Assembly (NCBI GenBank): GCA_025355875.1
Contig: JANXYV010000045.1
Location: 1 to 64,000, forward strand
Source of the DNA: Prolixibacteraceae bacterium
GTDB taxonomy: Bacteria; Bacteroidota; Bacteroidia; Bacteroidales; Prolixibacteraceae
DNA: 64,000 bases
Direction of reading: 5' to 3'
The position numbers were made by a program, and so were the translations under genes. The notes under the pieces are model-generated. The model did not search any database, was not told the origin of the DNA, and saw only the letters and a list, made by a program, of their open reading frames with translations. Below are positions 18,351 to 27,559 of the stretch, in pieces. The first letter of the stretch is position 1. The number at the start of each line of letters is the position of its first letter.

Positions 18351-19853
18351 TTAATAAAGTTGTGCGTGGCAACTTGAGCAGAGATCGGTCTTCCAGGATT
18401 CATCAACATCAACCGGATGCTTAAAATCAAGCGGTTCAAGCGACTTGGAATACTCCATATTCCCCGGATTTCCCTGTGCCAGGATGGTATGACATAAATT
18501 GCAGTCTTTTGAAATCACCTTTCCTGAAGCGGTTTTATGCCGGTCGTTGTGGCACCTGAAACAACCGTCCGATTCCATGTGCCCAATATTGTTGGGGTAT
18601 GCTTTCCAACTGGCCTTCATGAAAGGGAAAATATTCCGGGAATAACCGTTTTGGATTTCAACTATGGCAGCTTCAATATCAGCCTTCTTTGCTGTTGCCA
18701 AATCAGGATGTTTGGTTTGATAGAAGTCTGTGACTTGTTTCCGGATGGCCATAAATGCCGTGTCTTTGGTAGAGTAGTCCTTATAAAGCACTTTCATCGC
18801 CACTTCTTTGATTCCGGGAAGGGCCGTCGAAATTTTTCCTTCACTCATCGACTTATCCACAAAATTTTGCGGTGTCCGGTAGTTATGAGCCGGCCTGTTG
18901 TGACAATCCAGACAATCCATCACACGGGTTTCAAGCGAATCAAGCTTTGCCTGACTCAAGGTATTTTCACTGTCATTATAGATTTCAACCACTCCGGTTT
19001 TTGTATTGGTATATTTCACCCATGGGATCACCTGTCGGTTTGGAGAAGTTGTCTTGTATTCAATCCTGACATCAGGGCTGATGTGTTGATGAATCCCCTT
19101 TTCAAATCCGTTGACAGTCATTTTTGAACTGGTTTTCATCTGCAAATTAATGGTCACCGCGGTGTTGGTTTCGTCGGCAAGGAAGGTTTCCTTGATCTTC
19201 ATCTTCCGGTCATAGAATTTCTCAGGCCAATGGCATTGTTCACAAGTTTCCCTGGCCGGACGCAGGTTGGCAATCGGTGTTGGGATCGGATTTGGGTATT
19301 TTTTTGCCAGTACCGAATAAACCTGGTACATGCCCGACAATTTACTTTTCACATACCAGCTGGCGCCAGAACCAACATGGCATTCGACGCAGGCAACCCG
19401 CTCGTGCGAGGAACCCTGGTAAGTAGTATATTCCGGTTCCATTACGTTATGGCAAAGCTTACCGCAAAAAGGAACGGATTCAGTAATATGAAAGGCTTCA
19501 TAACTACCAATAGATGAAATTATTATCAGAAATATCGTACCAAAAATAAAAATCATGGTAGCATTGCGGGTAGCAACATTATTGAAGTTGAGTACCGGCC
19601 AATTGGTTTCCAGTCCTGCTGCTTCGGCCTTCCTGGTTTGGCTGCGGTTCAACCGCATCCCAATAGGAATCATTATTAATCCGCCAATCATGATGACCGG
19701 AAGTACCATATAGATAAACAAGCCGATATAATCGCCGCCGAAGTCAAAAAATGAATTGAGAAGCATTAACGAAATAATGACTGCCATGTTAAAAATAGCC
19801 AGAACCGCACCTATGATGGACACCCAGTTTTTTATCGATGAAGGTAGTTTCAT
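18351..19853 (-). CDS. NapC/NirT-type multihaem cytochrome c
   Basis: 500 residues. Three hydrophobic segments (about 11-33, 43-67, 98-118) anchor it in the inner membrane, then the chain becomes periplasmic. Haem sites: one CX3CH (CGKLCH, 130-135) and six CxxCH (CVECH, CEQCH, CLDCH, CFRCH, CNLCH, CSSCH). CGKLCHNVMEPEYTTYQ followed by HERVACVECHVGSGASW is the NapC/NirT domain, which takes electrons from menaquinol and passes them to periplasmic cytochromes. The rest of the protein is longer than NapC (about 200 residues), adding haems. A perfect palindrome is centred 81 bp upstream. Confidence 0.9.
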   Translation of the reverse strand: MKLPSSIKNWVSIIGAVLAIFNMAVIISLMLLNSFFDFGGDYIGLFIYMVLPVIMIGGLIMIPIGMRLNRSQTRKAEAAGLETNWPVLNFNNVATRNATMIFIFGTIFLIIISSIGSYEAFHITESVPFCGKLCHNVMEPEYTTYQGSSHERVACVECHVGSGASWYVKSKLSGMYQVYSVLAKKYPNPIPTPIANLRPARETCEQCHWPEKFYDRKMKIKETFLADETNTAVTINLQMKTSSKMTVNGFEKGIHQHISPDVRIEYKTTSPNRQVIPWVKYTNTKTGVVEIYNDSENTLSQAKLDSLETRVMDCLDCHNRPAHNYRTPQNFVDKSMSEGKISTALPGIKEVAMKVLYKDYSTKDTAFMAIRKQVTDFYQTKHPDLATAKKADIEAAIVEIQNGYSRNIFPFMKASWKAYPNNIGHMESDGCFRCHNDRHKTASGKVISKDCNLCHTILAQGNPGNMEYSKSLEPLDFKHPVDVDESWKTDLCSSCHAQLY

Positions 19854-19924
19854 GAAAAGAATTTAATGAAATAGCATTATGAATTGAATTCGCAAGTTTA
19901 GTAAAAACAGGCAAAATTCACCAC

Positions 19925-19944
19925 AAATTGACAAGTGTCAATTT
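19925..19944. promoter_or_regulatory. 20-bp perfect palindrome, candidate Crp/Fnr operator
   Basis: AAATTGACA-ag-TGTCAATTT, a perfect inverted repeat centred 81 bp before the NapC/NirT-type start. The core TTGAC-N4-GTCAA has the 5-4-5 layout of FNR-family boxes. A second perfect core lies at 27524-27539. Confidence 0.6.
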
Positions 19945-20034
19945 TGCGCGTCATCGTATTAAATTTCAATTATTTATCAGTTGCTGCGAGAAATTGTTCA
20001 GGAGATTTTCCGGTTTCCCCGATCATCCCATCCA

Positions 20035-22839
20035 TCAATGAAACAACAATGAATAAATAATCAGAAGAACAAGGATGATTCCGGTAAAGAGGAAAACATA
20101 ACCAAAAAACTTCACCGTCTTCATACGCCGGTCGGTAAACCGGGTCTCCGAAACGACTTCCTGCAATCTTCCTGATTTCTCGAGTTGTTCAAATTCTCGT
20201 GGACGGTCTTCCTTGTATTCGTCAATCTGAACTTTTCCCGTGAAAATGACGGTATCCATCGGAAAGGCTTCAGGACGAAGATGAGTATTGAAGAAATGGA
20301 TCGTAAAAATAAATCCTACCGCCAGCAGCGCCTCGTCGCTATGGATGATTTGAGCCACATTGATCAGCCAGCCAGGGCAAATCCTGGTAAAGAATACAGG
20401 GAACCACAAAACCAGACCGGTTGATCCAATAACCACAACCCCCCAGAATACCGCCATATAGTCAAATTTTTCCCAATAGGTCCATTTCCCATACGATGGC
20501 CGTGAACCTCTTCCAACAAACCATTTCACCGAAGCCCAGAAATCTTTGATATCCTGAACATTAAACATGAGCGAATTCTTTCCGAAGATAAAATCCATCA
20601 TGCTCAGTCTTTTTTCTGCTTTCAGTTTAAACAAAGAATAAACATGGTAGGAAAAATAACCGAAAGTAATCACAGCAGCAAAACGGTGGATGACTCCGGC
20701 ATGATATGCTCCGCCAATTAATTTTACAAAAAACTTGGCCCATTCCATATAGGCAAACTTCAGCAACATGCCCGTAAAAGCGAGAGATAAAAAGCTGATG
20801 ATGACAAAAATATGGGTGATGCTCTGGCTCCTTGTAAAACGTCGCACATATACTTTTTCGCCGACGTCTTTCGCATGCGCTTTCTTTTTCCGCATGGCAT
20901 CAATCGAACGGGGCAGCCACAGAAGGGTATGAAGTCCAAAGAACAAAAACACACTCACCAATAGGCTTGTCATGGCCCAGAAAGTATAATACAGCCAGGG
21001 GAATTTACTCTTGTTCGAATGGGTGGCATGAGTAAGATATCCGGTGAATTTCTTATTGGCATCGGCATGGCATTTCTGACAGGTGGCCACAATATTCTGA
21101 GGAGCAATAGATGATTTTGGATTGTGCCTGTTCAGGATATTGTGCGCCCCGTGGCAATCGGAACAGCGCGCTGCCTGCAAATAACCAAGCTGATAAACTT
21201 TGCCGTGATAGGTTTCAAGATAGGTTTCGGCCAGTTTGGAATGACATTTACCGCACTGCACGGTAATTTCGGCCATGAATTTATCCTTGTGAACTTCCGA
21301 CATGTTGTGCGCAGTGTGGCAGGTTTCGCAGGTAGGATATTTCACATCGCCCTTATCGGCAATATATGAATGGTCGCTGGAAATGTATTCGTTATAAATT
21401 CCTTTGTGGCAGTTTCCGCAGGTTGACGGAATATTTTTTGGATTCACCGATGACCGCGGATCGGAGGCCTTCAGTTGTGAATGCGCCGTGTGACAGTCGG
21501 TACAAACTGCCGCCGATAATAATCCTTTCTCAGCAAGGCTTCTTCCATGCACGCTTTGCGAATAATCATTGAATGCATCAATTTCGTGCAGGTTCGTCCC
21601 TTCCACCGCTTTTCCGCCTTTTCGGTGACATTCGCCGCAAAGTTTTGGAATCGATGACCGATATGTTCGTGAACTTTCATCCGATTTCGGTTTCACCAGA
21701 TGGCTTCCATGGCAATCGGTACAATACGGAGCATTTTCCTTTTTGTCGAAATATGCCTGACCGTGACCACTAGCAAAATAGATATCCGATTCAGCAGCAT
21801 GGCAGGCAGAACAGTCAACCTTCCCGGCTGTTTCGCATGGACGTGAAAGATGGATCGTTACATCGGAATGACATTTCACGCAGGTGATGTTTTTATGGGT
21901 GGACGCAGCCAGATCGCCAACTTCAACTTTCAGGGAAACTATCTTATTGTTGACGGTTTTGTGAGTTTCAGAATTGGCATGGCATTTCAGACAGGTATTA
22001 TCAGAAATGGTAGAAATGAGGTTCTTCAACTCAACTTTATGGGGTGGATGGCACGAAGTACAGGCCGGGATTGCACCTGGTTTCTTCTCCCACAATTCTT
22101 TATTGATCACTTTGGTGTGCACATCTTCAATCCTTGCGTGGCATTGCATACAGGTAGCTGCAATGTTCTGAGGCGCTATGCTGGAAGACACATTGGTATG
22201 AGGCAAAATCAGATGGTTGCCATGACAATTGTTACAGGTGGCCGAAACAATCAAACCTTTTTTGTACAGGCCTTGTCCGTGAATGCCTTCACTGTAATTT
22301 TCAAGGATATTGTGCTCCGAAATATTGTATGCCCGAGCAACCGGCGCGCCTTCCTTATGGCACGAACCGCATAAGACAGGAATATTCATCTTATAGGTCC
22401 GCGATTTCGGATCGGCTGATTTCAGGATTTCGTGAGTCCCATGACATTCTTTGCACGTTGGGGCAAACTTCTCGTTGGCCAGAAATGCACGTCCGTGAAC
22501 ACCACGAAGGTATTTGTCCTTGGCATCAGCATGGCACGAGCCACAATCAACCGGTGCGAGAGTCTCCGGATGCGGAAAGTCGGCCACAGCAGCTTCTTTA
22601 TGGCAGGAGGCGCAAGTCACACTTTTGTGGACCGAATGTTCCAAAGCGTTTGCAGGCACATACCTGGAAACTTTTTTCCCCGGTTTGGAAGAAGTCAAGG
22701 ATGGATCGTTGTGACAGGTCAGACAATCATCGTTGGTTTGTGCCGATGAAGTAAAAATTCCAGCGAATATCAACACAATAAACATCGCGGTTAAACGAAA
22801 TACCCTATGCATTTTATAAGACTTAAAATATCCTGTCAT
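20035..22839 (-). CDS. 19-haem cytochrome c fused to a membrane cytochrome b561-like domain
   Basis: 934 residues. After a signal peptide (about 1-34) come nineteen CxxCH motifs, from CLTCH at about 39 to CQKCH at about 586, arranged in repeating units of the type CxxCHGxHxI ... SSIAPQNI. From about 605 the chain has several membrane helices with histidines typical of di-haem cytochrome b561 (IIHSDEALLAVGFIFTIHFFNTH near the end, AGVIHRFAAVITFGYFSYHVYSLF before it). The architecture implies quinol oxidation or reduction in the membrane coupled to a periplasmic haem wire. No catalytic reductase domain is visible. It is the last gene of the operon with 22896-23519 and 23521-24459. Confidence 0.9.
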   Translation of the reverse strand: MTGYFKSYKMHRVFRLTAMFIVLIFAGIFTSSAQTNDDCLTCHNDPSLTSSKPGKKVSRYVPANALEHSVHKSVTCASCHKEAAVADFPHPETLAPVDCGSCHADAKDKYLRGVHGRAFLANEKFAPTCKECHGTHEILKSADPKSRTYKMNIPVLCGSCHKEGAPVARAYNISEHNILENYSEGIHGQGLYKKGLIVSATCNNCHGNHLILPHTNVSSSIAPQNIAATCMQCHARIEDVHTKVINKELWEKKPGAIPACTSCHPPHKVELKNLISTISDNTCLKCHANSETHKTVNNKIVSLKVEVGDLAASTHKNITCVKCHSDVTIHLSRPCETAGKVDCSACHAAESDIYFASGHGQAYFDKKENAPYCTDCHGSHLVKPKSDESSRTYRSSIPKLCGECHRKGGKAVEGTNLHEIDAFNDYSQSVHGRSLAEKGLLSAAVCTDCHTAHSQLKASDPRSSVNPKNIPSTCGNCHKGIYNEYISSDHSYIADKGDVKYPTCETCHTAHNMSEVHKDKFMAEITVQCGKCHSKLAETYLETYHGKVYQLGYLQAARCSDCHGAHNILNRHNPKSSIAPQNIVATCQKCHADANKKFTGYLTHATHSNKSKFPWLYYTFWAMTSLLVSVFLFFGLHTLLWLPRSIDAMRKKKAHAKDVGEKVYVRRFTRSQSITHIFVIISFLSLAFTGMLLKFAYMEWAKFFVKLIGGAYHAGVIHRFAAVITFGYFSYHVYSLFKLKAEKRLSMMDFIFGKNSLMFNVQDIKDFWASVKWFVGRGSRPSYGKWTYWEKFDYMAVFWGVVVIGSTGLVLWFPVFFTRICPGWLINVAQIIHSDEALLAVGFIFTIHFFNTHLRPEAFPMDTVIFTGKVQIDEYKEDRPREFEQLEKSGRLQEVVSETRFTDRRMKTVKFFGYVFLFTGIILVLLIIYSLLFH

Positions 22840-22895
22840 AATCTCCCCTGTTTGTAAAAGTCCAATGAAACTATTTTGGGTTCATTCCGGAATTC

Positions 22896-23519
22896 TTAAT
22901 GAACCTGATGCCATCCGGTGATGATGCTTTTGAAATTCTCAAGCGGCGATTTACCGATTGAGGCAATATAAAGGTGAATAATCAAAAATACGGAAATAAA
23001 AAAACCCATGGTTGCATGAAGTATCGCGGTTACAAAGACTCCACTGACAGTATATACCTTATCAATGATTACTTCAGGAAATAAAAGCGCAATACCTGTG
23101 ATGATTACGATCGGAACAGCCATATACATGACCATGATGTAGGAATATTTCTGAAGCGGATTAAACTTTCTCTTTTCAGAAAGCGGAAACGGCGCCTTCA
23201 TTCCGTGAAACATGCCCCAGGCATAGTAATAGGCCTGTTGCATCGGCTTATTCAAAAAACCTTTCGGCTTTACGATATAAAATTGACCATTCCGGGTAAA
23301 CAAATTTCCGGCGAAATAGACCAGGTAACTGAGCATCACCAAAATACCAGCCAGGTTATGAAGTTTTACAATCGTGTTAAAAGCAAGAATTTGAGATGAT
23401 TCAATGCTCGATTGCATCGAGATGCCGGTGAAGATTAAGGTTAGAATCCCGATTGCATTTAATCCGTGCCAGATTCTTAGCCAGACCGGATAAAAATAAA
23501 GTTTTTGGGCCGAGTCCAT
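22896..23519 (-). CDS. Cytochrome b561-like membrane subunit
   Basis: 207 residues with four to five transmembrane helices and histidines in helices as expected for haem b ligation: RIWHGLNAIG near the start, IVKLHNLAGILVM, and ILHATMGFFISVFLIIHLYIAS. It resembles the b-type subunit of formate dehydrogenase or Ni/Fe hydrogenase and probably exchanges electrons between menaquinone and periplasmic cytochromes. The start at 23519 (MDSAQKLYFYP) follows the preceding stop by one base, so translation is probably coupled to the 7-haem cytochrome. Confidence 0.88.
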   Translation of the reverse strand: MDSAQKLYFYPVWLRIWHGLNAIGILTLIFTGISMQSSIESSQILAFNTIVKLHNLAGILVMLSYLVYFAGNLFTRNGQFYIVKPKGFLNKPMQQAYYYAWGMFHGMKAPFPLSEKRKFNPLQKYSYIMVMYMAVPIVIITGIALLFPEVIIDKVYTVSGVFVTAILHATMGFFISVFLIIHLYIASIGKSPLENFKSIITGWHQVH

Positions 23520-23520
23520 T

Positions 23521-24459
23521 TTATTTCTTTTTAATAATTCTGAATAAACTGTGTATGATAATTCCGGCCAGTACAAGAAGGAAGATCACAATACTTGCCA
23601 ATTTTAAAATGGGGCTCTGATGTGTCCCTATAACATAGGATTCGTTGGCCAGTACCATCTTTATTCCACCCTCGGCAGCCCGTTTTTGCAGATTCTCATA
23701 TTTATACAAGGATGCTTTTAACCGCGAATCGGCGCTGTGACATTCAAGACATTTCCTGAGTGCTTTTGTCTTGGGAAGGATATTGTGCGAAACCTTTAAA
23801 CTGTCGAGCACTTCGGTATGACATTCGATGCACCGTACATTCGTAAAATGCAATTCCTGATTGGGCAACCACGAGTGGATCTGAACCAGTTTTGGATTTT
23901 CGTGTCCCGAAACCAACTGATATTTTTTCATATCGTTGTGACACGAAAGGCACATTTTATTGCTGTAATCAACAATTTCCAGTACATTATCGCTTTTTCG
24001 GGCAGTAGCCACATAGGTATGCTGACTGTGGCATTTCGAACAGGAAAAGTTATCGCCGTATACCTTATAATGAACGCTCTTTTTAAACTCCTCTTCAATT
24101 CGTTCAAAATAATAGGTTGCAAATGATGCGTCTCCACCATGGCAATCGAGACAGGTGCTCATAGGTTCCAGTTTCAAGTTGCCATTGTGCGGATAGGTTC
24201 CATATTCTGAAGAATGACAATCGGTACAGTCGAATTGCTGGTGAACCCCATGTGACATAGCCACCGTGTCAAGAATAAAATAGGGATTCATCAACCTTTT
24301 ATCCTCCTTTCCCTTCACGGTATTCAGGAACGAATAGGTTTGCTGTGAATGACACTTTAAACATTTGTGATGTTTGGCATTCTGATAGGATTGGGCATCG
24401 CTAAGGCCGGGATTGAATAAAAGAAGAACAAACAGAAATACAATGAAACGAAAATTCAT
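23521..24459 (-). CDS. Seven-haem cytochrome c with C-terminal membrane anchor
   Basis: 312 residues: signal peptide (about 1-22, ending LSDAQS), seven CxxCH motifs (CLKCH at 33, CTDCH, CLDCH, CSKCH, CLSCH, CIECH, CLECH), and a C-terminal helix (about 285-305, ILKLASIVIFLLVLAGIIIHSLF) with a KKK stop-transfer end. It should sit on the periplasmic face of the inner membrane and pair with the b561 subunit encoded one base downstream. First gene of a three-gene operon carrying 26 CxxCH motifs in total. Confidence 0.9.
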   Translation of the reverse strand: MNFRFIVFLFVLLLFNPGLSDAQSYQNAKHHKCLKCHSQQTYSFLNTVKGKEDKRLMNPYFILDTVAMSHGVHQQFDCTDCHSSEYGTYPHNGNLKLEPMSTCLDCHGGDASFATYYFERIEEEFKKSVHYKVYGDNFSCSKCHSQHTYVATARKSDNVLEIVDYSNKMCLSCHNDMKKYQLVSGHENPKLVQIHSWLPNQELHFTNVRCIECHTEVLDSLKVSHNILPKTKALRKCLECHSADSRLKASLYKYENLQKRAAEGGIKMVLANESYVIGTHQSPILKLASIVIFLLVLAGIIIHSLFRIIKKK

Positions 24460-24541
24460 TTTTAAGACTTTAAATTGATCTTAGCTGAAAAACTGATTTG
24501 GACCTGAACACTTTGATTAGATTGATTTCAATAAAAAAGTA

Positions 24542-24584
24542 AAAAATGGTAATTTCCTGATGAACCAGAAGAATTACCATTTTT
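24542..24584 (-). terminator. Terminator between the DUF5777 gene and the cytochrome operon
   Basis: AAAAATGGTAATT pairs with AATTACCATTTTT, with A/T runs on both sides. It ends leftward transcripts coming from 25529. Confidence 0.75.
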
Positions 24585-24614
24585 ACCTATTTATTAAATT
24601 CAAACCTTTAAAAA

Positions 24615-25529
24615 TCAAAATCCCCAAAGTCTGGTAATCACAAAACCAAATGACAACCCACTTGAATTAATCTCATTTTGGTTCCACATGATGTTATCCT
24701 GTGGCAACAACGATTGGGTTGAAGCGATGAACATCTGGAAAGCATGCGTACCGGTAGAAACTTCGTATCCAAAAGCGATACTTGGCTTTGGAGGATTGAC
24801 AAATTCGGTGTGTTCCGAAATTCCGGAAATCTTCAAAGGCATATCATAGTTAAAAATGATGGATCCCATCGGAGTGACTTTGATGCGGCCATTCACATGA
24901 ACACCCAGTTTGTCATGGTCGTATTCAGGTTTCACAGCATTATAATGTGTGAAACTTAAAGCAGCCTGAAGTGAGAATTCCTTGCAGAATTTGCGGCTGA
25001 CAATCAGTTCGGAGAAGTAGCTTAAACGGTCGCCGAATGCATATGGGCGTATCGCGCCAACATATGATCCTGCCTGAATGGTATCCAAACCGCCAATATC
25101 ACTTCCGTCAATACCAATATTACCATAAAAAGTCAGCGAAACAGGCATGGTATTTTTCCGGGTTTGCTCCAAAATGTTGTATTTGAGATTAACGTCAGTC
25201 ATCATATACCTTTTTGTGATTCCGGCTCCAATCTGAAGATTTTTAACAGGAACATAGTTTAACGCCAGCCTGATGTTTGCTGATCCGTAAAGACCATACA
25301 AATCTTTCATCTTATTATCCATGGTTCCGAATTTATGCTGAATGCCAAATTCGAGGGTCTTCACCGCAGGAATAACGGTTGTTTGCGCGTCAATCAGGTA
25401 GCCACTTTCGAAAACACCATTTACAGGATAATCTTTTGCTTTCACTGCGACAGAGTCAGTTTTACTCTGAGCAAAAGAATAGCTTGTTATGAGGGCAAAA
25501 AGAATTATAGATAGAATATTTTTTTTCAT
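24615..25529 (-). CDS. DUF5777-family outer-membrane beta-barrel protein
   Basis: 304 residues with a signal peptide (about 1-20, ending SFAQS) and regularly alternating hydrophobic residues typical of beta strands (ANIRLALNYVPVKNLQIGAGITKRYM, VSLTFYGNIGI), ending in an aromatic residue (RLWGF) as outer-membrane barrels do. The pattern fits DUF5777, a Bacteroidota barrel family seen beside multihaem cytochromes. Here it lies between a mono-haem lipoprotein gene and the cytochrome operon, so a conduit for electrons or substrate across the outer membrane is possible but unproven. Confidence 0.8.
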   Translation of the reverse strand: MKKNILSIILFALITSYSFAQSKTDSVAVKAKDYPVNGVFESGYLIDAQTTVIPAVKTLEFGIQHKFGTMDNKMKDLYGLYGSANIRLALNYVPVKNLQIGAGITKRYMMTDVNLKYNILEQTRKNTMPVSLTFYGNIGIDGSDIGGLDTIQAGSYVGAIRPYAFGDRLSYFSELIVSRKFCKEFSLQAALSFTHYNAVKPEYDHDKLGVHVNGRIKVTPMGSIIFNYDMPLKISGISEHTEFVNPPKPSIAFGYEVSTGTHAFQMFIASTQSLLPQDNIMWNQNEINSSGLSFGFVITRLWGF

Positions 25530-25553
25530 TTTAGCGAGTATTAAATGTTTGCT

Positions 25554-25943
25554 CTAATTATTTTTTGCACCTTCCTTGATCCACTGCAGTATCATCGCAT
25601 ATTCGGAGGAGGTATAACCTTTCCAGGAATGTTTGCTCGATCCGGGGAAAGTTAAAATTGTGCTGGTCTCCGGAGTAGGCAAATTAACAAGACTTGGGAC
25701 TATCTGTGTATACGCGTTGGTCGGCGTCAAATCAGGCATTTGTCCGCCTGGTTTATGGCACTGGGTACATTTGTCGGCAGTAGAAAAAATTGGTGCGACC
25801 TGTGTTGCGAAGCTGACCGGATTACCGCCATTATCAACAGGAGGAACATAATCAGGCAAAATAAAATCGTAGGTGCAGCCACTCATGAACAGCGCAAACA
25901 CTAAAAAGCAAAAAAACATTGAACGTTTCTTCATAATGCTCAT
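25554..25943 (-). CDS. Mono-haem cytochrome c lipoprotein
   Basis: 129 residues. A lipoprotein signal ends in LFMSGC (Cys22 or so), followed by a single CxxCH (CTQCHKPGGQMPDLTP) and a short c-type fold with GAKNN at the end. The segment YTSSEYAMILQWIKEGA matches the C-terminal helix of small mono-haem cytochromes. The gene may start at the ATG at 25934 rather than 25943. It precedes the DUF5777 barrel gene by 24 bp, so they are probably co-transcribed. Confidence 0.82.
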   Translation of the reverse strand: MSIMKKRSMFFCFLVFALFMSGCTYDFILPDYVPPVDNGGNPVSFATQVAPIFSTADKCTQCHKPGGQMPDLTPTNAYTQIVPSLVNLPTPETSTILTFPGSSKHSWKGYTSSEYAMILQWIKEGAKNN

Positions 25944-25961
25944 TATTAAGGGTTATACTAA

Positions 25962-25990
25962 AAAAGGCTTCCAAATATAGGAAGCCTTTT
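25962..25990 (-). terminator. Terminator after the collagen-like multihaem gene
   Basis: AAAAGGCTTCC and GGAAGCCTTTT form an 11-bp stem around AAATATA. On the minus strand it ends in a T run. Confidence 0.85.
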
Positions 25991-26009
25991 CTATATTTTA
26001 TCGATTTAT

Positions 26010-27371
26010 TTATTTCAGGATTGCAATTGTATTCTTCAGCAATGCCCGGGTGTATTTATAATTGTGAATTCCCAAACTGTAATCTCTCAAACACAACTGG
26101 AAGTTCAAGCAAGCGCCATATTGTGCATTGGTCAAACTCAGTTTTGGAAAAGTCAGGTTCAGCGCTTTCTGGTCAGCAGTCCATGATCCAGATGGAGCTG
26201 GATTCTGGAAAGTACCTGAAGGATTTTCAGCTGCAAAACCTGGATTATTAACTGGATCGTAAACATTCAGATAACCGTCGTAATTGTTCTTGGTAATACC
26301 AACCCATAAATTGGTTGAAGTCGAATTCCTGTTCATGATTTCAACACCGCCAACAGATAATTTAGCAGCAAGATCCATCAGCAATTGTTGAATGTCTGTA
26401 CGTGGGTTAACCCAGAAATTTGGATTTTTTGCATCAATTGGACTTGCGTGACATCCGGCTGCATTACAGGTAGTAAAGTTGCCAACTGCATTAAAGGAGT
26501 GTCCGCCAGCTCTTCCAACCATCGGACTTTTACCGCCATCGGCGCCCATGTGACAAGCCTGACAAGAGGCTACTGAAGTATGTGCTGAATTTGTGTAAGC
26601 TTCAGACCCGGCAAATTCAACACCACCCATACCAGCGTATACAGCACCTATAGCGCCATAATGAACGTGCATACGGTAACTTGGGCGAACAATATTGGTT
26701 TTTGCCTTATCATTATCTGAATCATATGCCAAAACAGTTGGATTAGCAGCAACTCCCACATAGTCCTGAACATTACCAGTCTGAAGGTTAGTCTGTGGGC
26801 GTGGCTGGTGACATTTAACGCAAAGGTTGCTGATTCCGCCATCGGCTTTCAAATCGATCGTTTTTGCACCGGCCCACATGGTCATTGGAACAGGAGCAAC
26901 AGTAGTTAATTTTGGAAGATCGGTTGAGGTATAAGTTGTATGGATTGAACTGTGACAAGTTGAACATCCGATTCTACCCACTGAAGCCGAAGCATCGGTA
27001 GCATAGTCGTTTTTGAAAAATCCCGGTTTAGTAGGATCCGGACTAAAGGTCACCGGAGTATTATGCGCAACCACATATTTAAATGCTTCCTGAGCATGGC
27101 AAGGAGAACATCCGGTATTACCCGATTCAGAGAAGGCAGCTTCGCCATACTCATGTTTCGAAAACTGGAACTGGGTTGCAATCAAATCAACCGAAGTAGG
27201 GTTGTGACACATTTTACAGGTTTCATTGGCATCAACACCATTTGTACCATTTGCACCGGCAGCTCCGGTGGCACCATCTTTACCGGCAGGTCCTTCTTTC
27301 ACACAGGAAGGTGCGATACACATGACAACACATGCAATAAGCAATAGGCGGGAATAACTTTTAAGTTTCAT
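26010..27371 (-). CDS. Multihaem cytochrome c lipoprotein with collagen-like linker
   Basis: 453 residues. A lipobox (CIAPSC, Cys23) is followed by seven Gly-X-Y triplets (27-47, GPAGKDGATG...) and then haem sites: five CxxCH (CKMCH at 52, CSPCH, CSTCH, CVKCH, CQACH) and one CX4CH (CNAAGCH). RPSYRMHVHYGAIGAVYAGMGG and further histidines could supply distal ligands. A collagen-like stalk directly after the lipid anchor suggests surface display or a spacer to the outer membrane. It has its own terminator and a perfect TTGACA-tt-TGTCAA box 160 bp upstream. Confidence 0.88.
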   Translation of the reverse strand: MKLKSYSRLLLIACVVMCIAPSCVKEGPAGKDGATGAAGANGTNGVDANETCKMCHNPTSVDLIATQFQFSKHEYGEAAFSESGNTGCSPCHAQEAFKYVVAHNTPVTFSPDPTKPGFFKNDYATDASASVGRIGCSTCHSSIHTTYTSTDLPKLTTVAPVPMTMWAGAKTIDLKADGGISNLCVKCHQPRPQTNLQTGNVQDYVGVAANPTVLAYDSDNDKAKTNIVRPSYRMHVHYGAIGAVYAGMGGVEFAGSEAYTNSAHTSVASCQACHMGADGGKSPMVGRAGGHSFNAVGNFTTCNAAGCHASPIDAKNPNFWVNPRTDIQQLLMDLAAKLSVGGVEIMNRNSTSTNLWVGITKNNYDGYLNVYDPVNNPGFAAENPSGTFQNPAPSGSWTADQKALNLTFPKLSLTNAQYGACLNFQLCLRDYSLGIHNYKYTRALLKNTIAILK

Positions 27372-27523
27372 AAAATAAGTATGTTAAGATTACTAAATAT
27401 TCAATCGTTGCCTTGATGAGCAACTGGTTTTACACTTGGCTAAAATAGAAGTCTTAAATATTTATTTCAGAAACCCGCTATTGATGTTTTCGAGTTCTTG
27501 TGCTGATTAAACCCAATCAATTC

Positions 27524-27539
27524 ATTGACATTTGTCAAT
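27524..27539. promoter_or_regulatory. Perfect palindrome, candidate Crp/Fnr operator
   Basis: ATTGACA-tt-TGTCAAT, the same core as at 19925-19944. It lies between the Crp/Fnr regulator gene and the collagen-like multihaem gene, centred 160 bp before the latter's ATG. Confidence 0.6.
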
Positions 27540-27559
27540 CGGAAAAGGCAAAAAAAAAG

